DNA of 64,000 nucleotides from Cavia porcellus (GCF_034190915.1 NW_026947484.1:210130657-210194656); one strand, 5' to 3'. Positions 23,815 through 36,339 are shown, numbered from the stretch's first letter. The notes: generated from the letters alone by a model not told the origin. Translations and numbers: made by a program.

Positions 23815-24300
23815 CAGTACAAAACAAAACAAAACAAAACACTCCACTTAAAAGATTAAAAACCAAAATAAATAGAAAAGGCAACATGGGAAAAATAATA
23901 AAATGCAGACATTCACTAATGTCATCAAAGAACTGAGAACAGTACATTATACAAAAGAAACACTGAGAAAAAAACACTCCTAGAAATTAAAACTGTATAG
24001 TAGCATTTATTTTTTAAAAATTAAGTAGAGAGGTTAAAAGACTTTTTTATTTTGAGAAATTATCCCCCCGTGATGTGCCAAATGACAAAACAAAATGAGG
24101 GATTTAAAGAAGAAAAAAGTAACATGGGGCAGATGAAACAGGTAAATACTCATCTTCCATAGGAAGAAAGCAGTGGACGAGTGCTAATCCTGGAAAACCA
24201 AGAAACGGTAATATCATGTTATATAGAGGGACCTGGAGGAAACCAACACAAAATCAATGGAATCAATTATCTTTAGAGATGAAAGCCAGGGTCATGTGGG
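23815..24300 (+). mobile_element. Possible old L1M/HAL1 5'-ORF1 region relic
   Basis: Strings such as 'cactcctagaaattaaaact', 'aattaagtagagaggttaaa' and 'aatgagggatttaaagaag' resemble the 5' UTR/early ORF1 part of ancient L1M-type elements in sense orientation. No continuous protein match remains. The (AAAAC)n tract at 23821-23842 precedes it. Confidence 0.4.
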
Positions 24301-24304
24301 CCGA

Positions 24305-24311
<7 letters not shown>

Positions 24312-24335
<24 letters not shown>

Positions 24336-24339
24336 TTTT
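24312..24339. repeat. (T)28 homopolymer
   Basis: 28 uninterrupted T residues followed by AT-rich DNA. Could be the tail of a minus-strand retrocopy, but the downstream sequence is not identifiable. Confidence 0.85.
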
Positions 24340-27300
24340 GTAATATCAACAAGCATTACATAAATCTTTAAAATATTTCCTTGTACAGTTAATTTTTAAA
24401 ATGTTCTTTTTCTAACCAGCATACTATATCTGGCTTTTCAAATCTTAGAATCGTCTTTTAAGTTTTGACCACATTACTGAACTACTTCATTGTCACCTTC
24501 TCTGCATATGGGTAAGAATAGCCACAGGAAAAAAAGAATATTTAATTCCATCACCTATTTGCTGTAAATCTCAAATATGCTAGACTACATGAAGAGTTCA
24601 TCAGTCCAGGGTATACGGGGACAATAAATGCTAACAATTATTTTTATTCCCTGAATTGGGTAGAAATAACTTGCTTTGATATTTACTCTGCAGAGGATAT
24701 GTCATTGTGTCTTTCTTTGTGGTGACACAGACACAAAATGTTTGAAAGGTATTTTTATTCCTTCAGTTGTCTCTGGATTTTATAGAAAGCATTGATCAAT
24801 GAGTGGTTTCTATACACTACCCATTAACAACCATCATTACATTTATTTCCCATCTGTTTTGCATCAGAGACCAAACTGATGGTGAACTCATGGGTGTCGT
24901 GTTAGAAGTAAGGTGGGCATATTTGTTCCATTATGAATAAAAAGTTGCTTTCACTTTATTATTTAATGCTTTTTCTTCCCCTGACAAGTTTTCAACATAT
25001 TGAATTTCAGAAAAAATAAAAACAGTAATAGTTTTTGTAGTAAAATTGATTGTACTTTGGAGATGTCCACAGCTTAAGCTCTGGATCCAGAATATTTCAT
25101 TTTACACGTCATAGGGAGCTTTGCAAATATAATTCAGGTTACTAGCCTTGAAACAGAGACATTGTTCTAGATTATCAGGGTGGCCACATTTAATTACTTG
25201 TGCTCTTAAAGAATTTTGGCTGGGAGTCGGAGAGATGTGGAATAAAGGGAAGTCAGAAAGATTAGAAGTGGGAGAAAGACGTGGTCTGCCGGGTTGGAAG
25301 GGTGTGAAGGGATGCGGACAATTGCCAGCAGCTAATCCTCAGCTAGCAGCCCACAGAGGAGGACATCAGTGGTACCAATGGAGAAAGTGAACTCAAGAAA
25401 AACCTAGCTTCGCTTGGAAACTGTGCTTTCCTTGGAAGTGCCCTAGGGAATGCAGCCCTGGGAACACCTGGAGTTTGGCCTTGGTGGACCTTAGCAAAGA
25501 GTTTAGTCATGTTCCCCCAGATACCTGATGAGCAGAGACTGTGACGCAGTATATTTGTGTGGATTTAGTCTGTGAAGTCTGTGGCAAATTGCAGTAATAC
25601 CGAACCCTAATATAATATTCAAATAGGTCCAGAGCTTTATCTAATTCAGGATGGATGGTACGATCCATTGGATTTTGAGTATATTCAAGAGTTTCGCAAC
25701 ATAAAAACATAATACTGTTGCTGCTTATATAAAAAGAACCTTCATGATATAAATATTAAGTGTTTTTATCATCAAAAAATCAACGAGGCTTGACAGAATC
25801 TACATGCTTATGCATATAAGTTAGGTTCCAATAGCTGAACAGAAAGCTCTCAAACTTATGATATTTCTCAATATCAATTACATTTTAAAGGTGATTTGGT
25901 CATTCATTAACTTTACAAATAGCTAAAGACACTAATATACACCATAAAGTATAACCTGGCATTTTTTTTTCCTGTCATTACTATTAGGTTACTTTTTAGC
26001 TTTCATTGAAATGTAAGTGAAATACATTACAGGAAATTACTTAATTCATTTCTGAAAGGGAACATCTAAGTACAGAATGAATAATAGCACAAGGTATTGG
26101 ATTCAGTGAACTAAGATATTATCACTCATTATATTTTGTATTACAGCACTCCATAAAACATCTATATTCTGGGCAAGTTCCCTGGGTCAGCCACCAGAAA
26201 ATGAAAGAGAAGAAAACAGGACATGTTCTAGGCAAGCTTTGAGGCTGGGTGTAATCACCAGACAATGAAAAATAACAAAGGGGTTCACAGCAGAACAAAT
26301 TAGAATGGTGAGGTAAGACAGAAGGCTGAGGACGGCACTAGTGCTATAATTGTTGAATACGCTCAAAAAATAGATAAGTAAAAAGACAGATCAACCAGGA
26401 AAAGAAAAAAAACATGGATATCTTCCACCGCTAAATGAAGTAACAAGATCTCATCAGTCAGCTTAACATAGTAGTAAGTGAACTTACGTTATTAATGATA
26501 GAATCTGTGTGTTAGCAGCTGTTCAGGAGTAAGTAAGAGAAAAATATTACTGATACAATCAAATTTATAAAATCCTCAAAATGATTCATAGGTACTCACT
26601 AGAAACCTCAGCATATCCTCATGAAAATAAGTAACCTATAGAGTTTAAAAACTAGTCTCGAGTGAATGTAGAGTAGAATCTCAGTCTCTTAGCTGTTCTT
26701 GACAATTTGAGAGGTATTACTGAGATGTTTACAAGAACATGGCTTTCCACAAAAGGAAGTACAAGGCCACATGCCCTTAAGGACACGAGACCTTCACCTG
26801 GGATCCAAGACATTAAGTCCTGCCTTATGAATGAATTTTGAAACAATCGTAAATTGGATTTGTTCCTCAGCATGACAAAGTGAATCTAATGTGCCTTTGA
26901 CACAAATACACAATGTAAAGAAGTATAAAACAGTCACAACTCCCATGTTTGGTTTTGCTTTTTGAAACTGTGCAATGGTTGAATGATTCATGTTAAAGGA
27001 TGAGCGATGTCTACCATCTTTTCACTTCAGTCCAATCTGTAATTTTTATTTTGTTTCCCTGGTTATTGCTTTGTGCTTCCTGCCAATCCTTTTACCATGG
27101 CTTTTACCAGGTATCCTGGGATCTGATTGAGCACTGTACTACTGTACACAATTGTACTGTACATTAAGCACACAGCGGCACAACTGTGACAATCTCTGGA
27201 AGATGCATGAGGTATTTCTGAGCTTTGTTCACATCTACGAATGTTCCTAATGCAAGGTCTGTTCATATCTGTCAAAGTTCACACCTGGAATATTCAAAAA

Positions 27301-27729
27301 TTAGGGATTTACTCTGTTGAATAGTTTCTCCCAAGTGGCAGCTAGGGTTAGCAATCCCCAGGGTGCAAGTGTGAAAGCAAACTGTATGGGATAAACAAAT
27401 AGAGCAGAAACAAGAGCTAAGGAACAGAGGAAGGTAGTGAGGCCAGCCAGAGGTTGACCTGTGGTCACATCCTGATTGCCACCCAGTTAAATAGCCCATC
27501 AGCAAGGAATGTCTCTTATATTTTTAATTTAATCAAAAGCAGAGTGATATTTTATGACAAATGTAAATTATATGAAATTCAAATATCAAAGTAGACTCTG
27601 CTGGGCCAAAGTCATGCCCATTGGTTTATGAATTTAGCTCCTTTTATACAACACCAAAGTCAAATAGTCAGAGATAGGATGGCCCAGAAAGCCTAAAATA
27701 TTTACTGGATATTTCCTTTTGTTTTTTCC
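24340..27729. other. Intergenic sequence, nothing recognised
   Basis: AT-rich, with scattered short frames of at most about 80 codons on either strand and no recognisable family. No young repeat is evident. An old LINE origin for parts (for example 26200-26560) cannot be excluded. Confidence 0.4.
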
Positions 27730-27838
27730 AGTGCTTATCTATTTATTTATTTATTTAGGTACCAGGGATCAAACTCACAACCTTACACTTGCCAGGCAGG
27801 TGCTTGTGCCACTGAGTTAAATCCCTGGCCCTCAGTTT
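27730..27838 (-). mobile_element. ID-type SINE, minus strand
   Basis: A (TTTA)n tract (the tail in reverse) leads into 'ggtaccagggatcaaactca' (B-box region) and 'cttgccaggcaggtgcttgt', then 'cactgagttaaatccctggc' (A box and head). Diverged but complete over the tRNA-derived body. Confidence 0.85.
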
Positions 27839-27844
27839 TTAAAC

Positions 27845-28215
27845 TTTTATGTTTTTTAGCTTTTGAGTACATTTTATTTTTTAGAGCAGTTTTGGTTTTA
27901 TGTCAAATTGAATAGAAGACACAAAGGTTTTCCTTGTAACTCTAACCCCCACTTGAGCACAGCATCTCCACCTACCAATATCCCCACCACACCTGTGCAG
28001 TCATCACAGTTAATGACCCTGCACTGACAGTCACATCATTACAACCCATGGTTAGCCTTAGCATTCATTCTGAGTGTTGTATAGGCTGAAGATTTGGAGG
28101 AATCATAGTGACATTTACCTATAATCACAGTGTCATACAGAGATTTCACTTCCTTTAAACTTCTCTCTACTCTGCCTGTTTTTTGATAGAAAAAAACACC
28201 TATTAGTCACTGGTA
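27845..28215 (-). mobile_element. L1M-type LINE 3' end relic, minus strand
   Basis: Reads 'ttttagagcagttttggttt', 'cccccacttgagcacagcat', 'catctccacctaccaatatc', 'ttagccttagcattcattct' and 'cagtgtcatacagagatttc'. This is the reverse of the 3' end of ancient L1M elements. It was interrupted or abutted by the ID element just upstream. Confidence 0.72.
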
Positions 28216-28930
28216 TAAACCCTCGCATACCACACTTACATAGCTGAACACATTTTGTGAACATTTGAACATGAAAAACACCTCAGTGAAATTTGAATTG
28301 TAACTCTTATGGAAGGGTAGAGAATGATTTAGACAAAGAAGCACATACAGACAGGTCAACTATTAGAAATTATTACGAGACCAATTGCAAATGAAGAGAG
28401 ATTGCACTTGGAGAAGTAGGAGACTATGTACTGCAGGAAGCTAATGTCTGGTGAAATGTTTAGAACTGACACACTTTTGGTTAGGAAGAGACAGCAAGAG
28501 AAAAGTGAGGAAACTATTTTAGTTTGGTGGGCTTCATTGCTATCGTTTGAAGTGGACAAAGATGAGGAACTTGTGTTAGCAGAAAGAAAATAAAAATAAA
28601 ATGAATTTGGCATAACACATTAAAATCTGGAATATTTGCAATAAACTTTGGTCATACAACCCGCTATTGAAGAGTATCACCCACTCATGACATTTGCTGT
28701 GTAGGGTATTGTGTTCCTACTATATTGTGGTCCTTCAATAGCACAGTCCCCATGTTATTCTTTTAATATCCTGACACACAAGTTTTATTTATCAGGTAAT
28801 TTACACATATTCTTGATTGTATGAATTAGATTGTAAACTCCTTAAGGGCAGCAACATACTTTAAGTAGCTGCAGAATCCCTCCGCACACAGAGGAAAGAA
28901 AACTGTAGTTGTGAGCAAATGGCTGATGAG

Positions 28931-28938
28931 TGACGTCA
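28931..28938. promoter_or_regulatory. Consensus CRE-like palindrome
   Basis: TGACGTCA is a perfect CREB/ATF consensus site. A lone match is weak evidence in 64 kb, but CpG-containing sites decay quickly in unconstrained mammalian DNA. Confidence 0.4.
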
Positions 28939-29518
28939 AGGAGTGAACCCTCTCACTGCAGGATAAGGATGCACTGGGCAGCGCGCTACCCTATATTTTT
29001 GGTCAGCCCTCATCTTTAACATTTTCTTGCTGTATCTGAGTACTATTGGAGCAGAAAATTTGCTTTATACCTTTTCCATCTTCTGGGGACAGAGACAATA
29101 GGCACTATTTTAACAGACAGGTTCTTGGAAGCATTGACTGTTCAGATGAATGGGGAAGCATTTTGGCAGTGAGGAGCATAAACACAAAGGTGCTAGAGAG
29201 CCATCAGGAAATACCATCCCCAGAGGCTAAATAAGCCTATCTGCCAGTGATATTATTCAAAACCACAGTCCAAACTGCAATTGTCTGGCAAATAGAGTCT
29301 CACGTCATTAGTGAAAATGACAGGTAGTGACAGGTAAAATTGGATGAAGTTTACCTGCGGAGTGTAGTGAAAGCCTTAGGGTCATTCCTGAATGTATAGA
29401 TTACCATTTGAGGTTAAATAACTCACCACTAGTCGCCAAAGAATAAGACAGTAAGGGAGTGCTAGAGAGAGGCCAGGTGACCCTGTGACTGATGCTATTC
29501 AGTGACAGTGATACCTAG

Positions 29519-29870
29519 TATCTTGCTTGTTTTTTATTTGTCTCTGAGACAAAATATCTGATACCTAAAGTTGGGAAAGGAAAGGTTTATTTCTTATAGT
29601 TTTTGGAGGTTTTAATCTATATTTAGTTGGCTCCAAGGCAGGGTGGCATGGCAGGGCTGCAGTTTATAGAGGTTGCAAACAGCAAGGCGGAAACCAGCAA
29701 GAGAGAGGGACACACTTTTTTTTTTTTTTTTGCCATTACATCACTTCCTGGCTCCACCCCTAGGCCAGTGTAGCACTCATACCCCCAATCTACGCACTAC
29801 ACAATGAACCAATCACAAATGTATAATGCAAAGGCATGAGGCTTGGGGGCCACTGACATAAACCATGACA
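29519..29870 (-). mobile_element. ORR1-like MaLR solo LTR, copy 3, with 5-bp TSD
   Basis: Third member of the minus-strand family, flanked by a perfect CCTAG duplication (29514-29518 and 29871-29875). The left end is TATCTTGC instead of TGTCTTRG, so the terminal TG has mutated. A T14 run at 29717-29730 replaces the 'cttcttcc' tract of the other copies. The poly(A)-signal region is preserved on the minus strand. Confidence 0.92.
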
Positions 29871-29875
29871 CCTAG

Positions 29876-31680
29876 TAAGGCAAATGAAGCTAGAACTCAG
29901 ACTCCAAAGAGTAAAGTCTGAACAGTACAAAAGAAATCAATTCTTGAGTCAAAATGACTTTGGTTAATTGGAGAATGGCCCCTAATTTGAACCATTTCCC
30001 TTTTCTCCACCAGCTCAAGCCACTAATTCCTCATTACAAATTACAGTGCATTTTCAATGGACAATACTCAATGGATTCTCTGGGAGACCATATACATTTC
30101 CTCTTTTTCCCAACATAACACCCACCCATAAGTACTTAACCAAAGCTCCATACAATCAATAATTATGATCACTGTTCAGGCATAAGCCTCTCGTAGCCTT
30201 CTTGAAAACTCTACAGTATTTTCTCTGAACTGGAAGCTTTAATACTTTTTGAGGGCTTTCATCTCATGAAGCCAGCTAGACAGGCCCAGAGTAAAAGCAG
30301 CCAGGTTTAGTCAGAGCCCAAAAGGTCCTCAGAAAGAAAAAGAAATAATAGTGCAAAGTCCAGAGCCCCTTGAGCTGACCAAAGACCTCCACACCCAGGT
30401 CATTGCCAGCTACACACTTTCTAGCAGGGAACTTGTCGCCCTCTATAATCTTGTGGTAGGGCAGGAAGCAAGTCATCTTGGCTGTTTGAGCTGTAACAAC
30501 CATACTTGCCCCATTTAAGCTTGTCAGTCATCATGCAGAATTCACCCATTAAAAAAATAAGATGAATTATCCTTTATATTTCAAGAGTGACTTTCAACTG
30601 ATAGTTCAAAGCACCAGCCAAATTCTCACATCTTTCTCATGCGAGCCACAGTATATCAAATTCTTTTTAACCCAATCATGCTTTTTTTAATGATTGGAGA
30701 TCATTAGAAAATGGAGTCGTAGGATGGATCATCCTTGGAATTGTCCATTGAAAAATAGGAAATGTTCATGGAGATTTTCTATGGAAGACTTAGCTGCCAG
30801 CGAAGCAAAAATTTGTGCTTGATCACATTGTGTGGCCAAGGATGGGATAAATGCTGAGGGAAACAAAGAGGAAAAGACATCCTTACCGCAAGTAATATGG
30901 TAAGGAGGTAAAATGGGAGACAGCCAAGCTTTTAGGTGAGCCAGGTTGTTTGAATAATGTCTTTATGGAGTTCTTTGTGACCCTGGGCAAATATTTGAAA
31001 CTCTATGTTCCTTAGTGTCCTCATTTGCTTAAAAAAAATTAAATTAAAAAAGAATATGATACTTTATCTCACAACATATTTATAGTAAACTGACTCTTAC
31101 TAGTTGGTGTTAGTAAAATGATACACATAGATTATTCAACCAGTTAAGTCAAAGACAGGTCTTCTAATGCTGTGACCCATGTTGTCAGCACCAGAATGGG
31201 AATGCAGTTACAATGGAACACCCAACCAAAATAACATAAAAAAGCTCAGCCCCAATATTGTATTTTCTCCAGTGAAAAGACTTTGATCAATAGCACTTCT
31301 CAAAAGTTTTATGATAAAGAATTCTGTCTCCTGTGTAAGAATTATATATACTGTACATGCTCTCAGGCCTCTTTAAAATTCTCTGAAGCTAAGCCCTCAA
31401 AACTCTCATGTTTCCTTCTTCTGGTCCTTTCCTTCGTTTCCTAAATTCCTTATGGTCTAAGCCTTTCAGAGAATCCAGAGAAGCAGGGAAATATTGAATA
31501 AGTCAACATGGAATTCCTGAGGCCAGAGGAGGGAGCTTTTGTCAATGTTTACATATTAACCATTTTCCCACAAAATCCTGACATCTACTCTGTGTTGATC
31601 CAAATGAGTTGGGGCAGGTGTTTGTCAGATTTCCATTAGTGTAATAAGTATTGGAGGAAAATTAACTCTTAAGGAGTAGA
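29876..31680. other. Intergenic sequence with probable MIR relic
   Basis: Mostly single-copy. Around 30985-31100 the strings 'tgaccctgggcaaatatttg' and 'ttagtgtcctcatttgctta' suggest a plus-strand MIR. A 75-codon minus-strand frame at 30276-30503 has no recognisable relatives and is not called as a gene. Confidence 0.4.
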
Positions 31681-31684
31681 GGGT

Positions 31685-31987
31685 TGAAATGTTTTTGGCC
31701 CAGATGGGACACTGTAGCCAGTAAAGCCTTGGAGGAAGAACCAAGGGGCTCTATCTCCCCCACCCCTAGGAATTTACCTGTGGCACAAAACGAATACCAA
31801 TGGGCTGCCTGTGCATCACTAATGCCCCTTAGGCACCACCCCAAAGCTAAGCTACATGTATGCCCCCACACCACGTGCCTGTTGGAGAGAATGCCACCTC
31901 CCCACCAGACAATGCCAGACCCTGGAGTGTCAGGGGGTCTTTCCCCACATTCTTAAAATAAAGGCCACTTATATTTCATACTTCTCA
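31685..31987 (+). mobile_element. Retroviral-type solo LTR, plus strand (inverted-pair member A)
   Basis: Homologous along its length to the minus-strand LTR at 33.4 kb. Shared landmarks are 'gacactgtagccag', 'taccaatgggctgcctgtg' (CCAAT box), 'cactaatgccccttaggc', 'ccccacaccacgtgcc' (CACGTG E-box) and 'aaaataaaggccac' (poly(A) signal AATAAA). No gag, pol or env sequence is attached. Borders are set from where homology between the two copies starts and stops; no target duplication was found. Confidence 0.75.
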
Positions 31988-33361
31988 TCTTTTGGACACG
32001 CCAGAATTCTATCAAGGGTCTTGATTCATAGTTTTGAAATTTTCATTTTATAACCAACCTTGCTGTTTTTGGACCTGCAAGAGGGCAGCACATGGCAGCG
32101 GTTTGTGGTAGAGCAAAGTTCCTCAACTCATGATGAGGAAGCAAACAAAAGAGAAAATGGAGGGGTGCAGTCCCACCATGCTCTTCAAGCAATGACTAAG
32201 GTCTCCCGATAGGTCTGCTTTTCAGGGGTTCCACTTCCCCCCAGCAGCACCAAGCTGGGCACTAAGCCTAACACATATGTCTTTTCAACCCAAGTGTAGC
32301 ATGGATTTAGTATTTTACCTCAGATCTAAATCACACCAGAAATGGGCTCTGAAGACCCTGATTTCACAAACTTTGCTAGAGTCAGGCAGCAATCTGTTAG
32401 TGATGCACCCCCTGGGCCAGCAGTGTCAAAAGCTATGCAGAATTCTGGAGAGAAACGCAGGCTTGCTGCGCTCAAGACTGGCGGAGAACAAGAGCAGTAA
32501 CTGAGAGCAGGATCTGTGTGCAAAGAAGGAAAGCATTTGGATATAAACCACAAACTCAGAAGTTTCTCAGTGGAATTTTAGTTTGGGGTTGACTAATCTC
32601 AAGGGAAGAATCTGAGTCTTCACAGAACTTGGGAAGCAAACTTCTCTCTGAAGTTGCAGGCAGCCACTTCTAAAATCCCTTTATCAAGGGTCAAAACACC
32701 CCTTGTCTTCTGGGTACCTGCTGAGAGGAGAGCAGCTGTAATCTGAGGTGGCTAAATGAGCCTTGCCTCCTATGTCTTGGGGCAGAATTTCTGCAACTCT
32801 TGGAACAGCCTGGGGAGAATAGAGAACAAAGCTTTTTTCTCCAGGGCATGCTGGTATATTCATTCCAATAGGACTCTCCTTTTCTCCACCTTTAGTTCTC
32901 TCCTCCTTTCCTACAACCCCAGGCAGCTTGAATGCAATTTACATATTCCCACATTAATAACTCCTTTGTGAGGAGTCTGCACCCAACCTAGGAGCCTCTC
33001 CCAAACTGTGTGATGAAAAGTCCAATTCTTGGGAGCTGTGTTCTTGTAAGTCAGAAAGATGCCCTACATATTTTTAACTGATCAGTCTAAAAACAGCTTC
33101 AGCCAATTTAAACCACTTTTTATAAAATATCATTTGCATCAGGTTTGACAGCTTGCCTGCCACTTTTCCACCCCATTATGACATGAAACAGCTGAGCTAC
33201 AAGATTTGGAAAAAGCAAAGTTTCTACCGGAAACTGCAACTCAACAGTAATGGTTTTGGGCTTGGAAACCAGCTTTAGCCCACATTGTGGGGATCACTCT
33301 GGGAAACTTAGAAGAAACTTGCTAGGGTTATTTCCAAAAGATGAAAAATATTAACAAAAGA
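31988..33361. other. Sequence between the two inverted LTRs; no coding remains recognised
   Basis: About 1.4 kb of mixed composition. No retroviral protein motif is seen in either strand, so this is not an obvious proviral interior. Short frames such as 32277-32504 have no recognisable family. Confidence 0.45.
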
Positions 33362-33682
33362 TGAGAAATATAAAATAAAAAGCGGCTTTTATTCTGAGAA
33401 CACGGAGAGAGATGACCGGCACCCCCACCGCTGGCATCCGGCTATCTTTCCGGACACGTGGCGTGGGGGCCTGTAAATAGCCTCGGTTTGGGGTGGAACC
33501 TAAGGCGGGCATTAGGGATACACAGGTAGCCCATTGGTCCTAGGTTTGGCGCCATATGTAAATTTCCAGGGGCGGGAAGATGGCATCACAGGTAACTTCC
33601 TAGGGGCAGGGGAGATAGGGCTTCCTGCTTCCGGTTGTGGCTTTCCTGGCTACAGTGTCCTATCTGGGTCAAAACCCTTTCA
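33362..33682 (-). mobile_element. Retroviral-type solo LTR, minus strand (inverted-pair member B)
   Basis: The reverse complement carries, in order, 'gacccagataggacactgta', 'gaccaatgggctacctgtgt' (CCAAT), 'taatgcccgccttaggttc', 'cacgccacgtgtccgg' (E-box) and 'cagaataaaagccgc' (AATAAA). It is unusually CpG-rich for the region, which points to a younger or better-preserved copy than its partner at 31.7 kb. No internal viral genes are present. Confidence 0.78.
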
Positions 33683-33839
33683 AAACTCAGTCAGTCTGAA
33701 GAAAGCAGGGAGAGAACTAATTCTTCTATGTTATATAAATGAGGGAAAAGATCTTGCTGACACTGATATAGAGGAACTGAAATTCCCCAACTACTATATG
33801 TCCAGTATGAGTTTGTGTTCTCTAAAAATCAAAGAATGA

Positions 33840-34175
33840 ATTTTAGGAGCAATGGAGGTTAGCAGCAGAAATATATTTATTGAGAGAAAGAAAGCATCTG
33901 TCTGAGAGAGAGACAGAAGGGGTCCTGAGTGGGTTACCAAAGATTCTGCCTTTTCTGGGGATTTTTATAGAGTAAAATCATGAGGTGAAGCAGGGAAAAC
34001 TGGCAACTGGCAAGGTAGATGGGCATGAGGTAGGACAGAACTAGGGACCAATAGAGAAGCCAGTCACATAGCAAGTGAGCATTCTTATGGATCAGTGACT
34101 CTTCCTGTAGGGGGTTGGGATGTGACTCCTGGATTCTCAAGGTGATCCATCCCTAACCCCTAATGTTTATCATTA
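33840..34175 (-). mobile_element. Retroviral LTR, minus strand, different family
   Basis: On the minus strand a TATA box (CTCTATAAAAATCCC) sits at about 33959-33975, followed by a CT-rich R region and the poly(A) signal in 'tctctcaataaatatatttc' near 33876-33895. That is the U3-R layout of an ERV LTR. The U3 start and exact ends are uncertain, and the sequence to about 34440 might also belong to the element. No coding interior is visible. Confidence 0.6.
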
Positions 34176-35195
34176 TGGTGTGGTTGCATTTATTTTGCCT
34201 TCTGTCTTGAGATCTGGCCCACAAGCAAGAGACAGGTCTCCTCTAAGGTCACCAGACTTTTGGTCCCCTGTGCAGGCCTAGCCTATTTGATTGCCTGTAA
34301 TATTTCTAACTAGCTTAGCTGCCTATAACAGCACTATGATGTTTAAGGCCTCAGATGATGGTAGCCAAGTTGCTTCTATCTTTGTCCTCTGTGGAGGACA
34401 CTAAGGGAGCCTGCAACCAGAGACCTAACAAAGAGTCAGCACGCGGAGTACCCTCCCCAGCCCTAGCGACTCTTAGAGCCCCAGCCCTAGTCAGAACTAG
34501 ATTTGGTTTAAAAGTTATCTGGAACTAAGGAACTGCCTGCCTGGGGCTCAGCACCCTGTTTTTACTCCTCCTGCCTGTACTTTCTTTCTACCTGTAACTG
34601 CATACTCCACCTCTGAAAGAACATAATGTTGCATACAAGTTAGACAACCACACCATGCTAGGTGAAGTATACTTCCTAATCTGTTCCCAAATAGTTTTTG
34701 CAGGTAGTTCCTTCAGAAACCAGAATCCAACATATGGAAGCAGAAACTAGAGTCCTAGTCTCTCTGGGATGCAGAGAATCCTGCCTCCTGTAACAAGGGG
34801 TTTCGTTTATTTATATCTAAGGGCTCGAGATTTTCTTACCTCCAGTAGAAGAAAAAATACCCTGGAGACTCAAGCCCTGTACTCAGCTTTTTCAGAGGAA
34901 CTGGGACCTTTGTGAGGGGCAGTTCTAGGCATCCCCAGAAGATCACAGTTCCCAAGGACTGCCTCAGATGCCATACCCTGCACTTGTGCTGGTCTTTTTC
35001 TCCTGGTTGCTTCTAATCCACCTGCTCTCCCTGTTTTTGATAAGCTCTGTTTTGCTCCAGCTTTCATCTCAGCCCTGGCTTTCAAGAAACAGACAAAGGT
35101 TTAAATTACTCTCTGGAATCTCATGCGTGCTTCTGCTCACGTCTCTCAGTGCATTCCAGTCTTGCCTACGCTCATCCCCAGTGTGCAGCTGCATT
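34176..35195. other. Intergenic sequence, nothing recognised
   Basis: Moderately GC-rich, no named repeat beyond the adjacent LTR. Overlapping frames at 34870-35264 on opposite strands lack homology. A short (ATTC)n tract lies at 35197-35221. Confidence 0.4.
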
Positions 35196-35539
35196 CATCC
35201 ATCCATTCATTCATTCATTCAGCAATTTTTATTGAATATTTGTTATGTGCAGGCATTATTCTAGAACTCCAAATGAAGCCTTGAACAAAACTACTGAAAA
35301 TCTTTACTTTTTGGAGCCGACATTTTAATAAACAGGGCAAATAATGACTTTGAACCATTGAAGAATGTTACTTTAAATATTTCTCTCATCTCTTACATTT
35401 TCCATCAACCACCCCAACTAGCTATGATTTTTGTCTGCCCATGGTAATAAGATAATTCTGATTTATCTAAGTGTACGATACTTGATATTTTCTTATGCAT
35501 ATTCAAATATTATTAAAGAGATTTTTAAATTCGTGAGAT

Positions 35540-36175
35540 ACAGGCTTTTTAACTTTTATTTTATATAATTTTAGATTTACAGAAAGTTTATAAAAGTGGT
35601 TCAGAAAATTCACATAGACATTTCACTCAGCCTCCCCTAATGCTGACATCTACCATAACTGATATACATGTAACAAAACCAAGAAAGTAGTATTTGGACT
35701 ACACTATAAAATAAACCACAATGTGGGTTTTATTTAGATTTTACAACATCTTCTATTGCGCACTAATCTTTCTTCTGTCAAGTATCCCATCCAAGATTCA
35801 TGTGACCTTTGGTTTTTTAAAACTCCTTCATTTTGTGACAGTTTCTTGGTTTCCATTTTTCCTAGCCATTGATGAGTACTGGTCAAGAATTAAGCACCTA
35901 AATTTGATTTTTCTGATGTTTTCTGTGGGGAAAAAGGTTACAGATATTTGGGAAGAAATTCAACAGAAAAGAATTCCACTCTGCATTGCACCCTATCATG
36001 AGTTGCATGGTATCATTATAACATTACTGTGAGGTTAACTGTAGCCTTAACTGTAGGGTTAAGGTGGTGTCTGTCAGATGTCTCCACTAGAAAATGATTT
36101 TTCCTCCCCGTAGTCTGATCTAGTCAACATTCAAGGAGAGACAAATTAACCCACCTTGTGTAAAGACTACCACAA
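35540..36175 (-). mobile_element. L1M-type LINE 3' end relic, minus strand
   Basis: In reverse orientation it shows the L1M 3' UTR order: 'acttttattttatataattt', 'agatttacagaaagtttata', 'cctcccctaatgctgacatc', 'gtatcccatccaagattcat', 'ttgatgagtactggtcaag' and 'gtctgtcagatgtctccact'. Ancient and non-coding; a 103-codon frame across it (35721-36032) is accidental. Confidence 0.78.
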
Positions 36176-36339
36176 CGTTTGTAGTGATGTTGAAAATACC
36201 AATCTGTTTAATAAAGAGTTTGAGAGATGTACTTTGCAGTAATACAAATATCCCATTCAAAACTTTATCCATTACTTGTAGCACCTGCTTGTGGATCTTG
36301 ATTTAATAGTAGTTCTATTTCTCTAATTCCTTCTACATA

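Noticed and set aside
30276..30503. Possible processed pseudogene on the minus strand
   Set aside because: The sequence looked gene-like in two frames, but I could not match it to any protein family with confidence.
31988..33361. Proviral interior between the two related LTRs
   Set aside because: The LTRs are in opposite orientation and no gag, pol or env similarity is visible between them.
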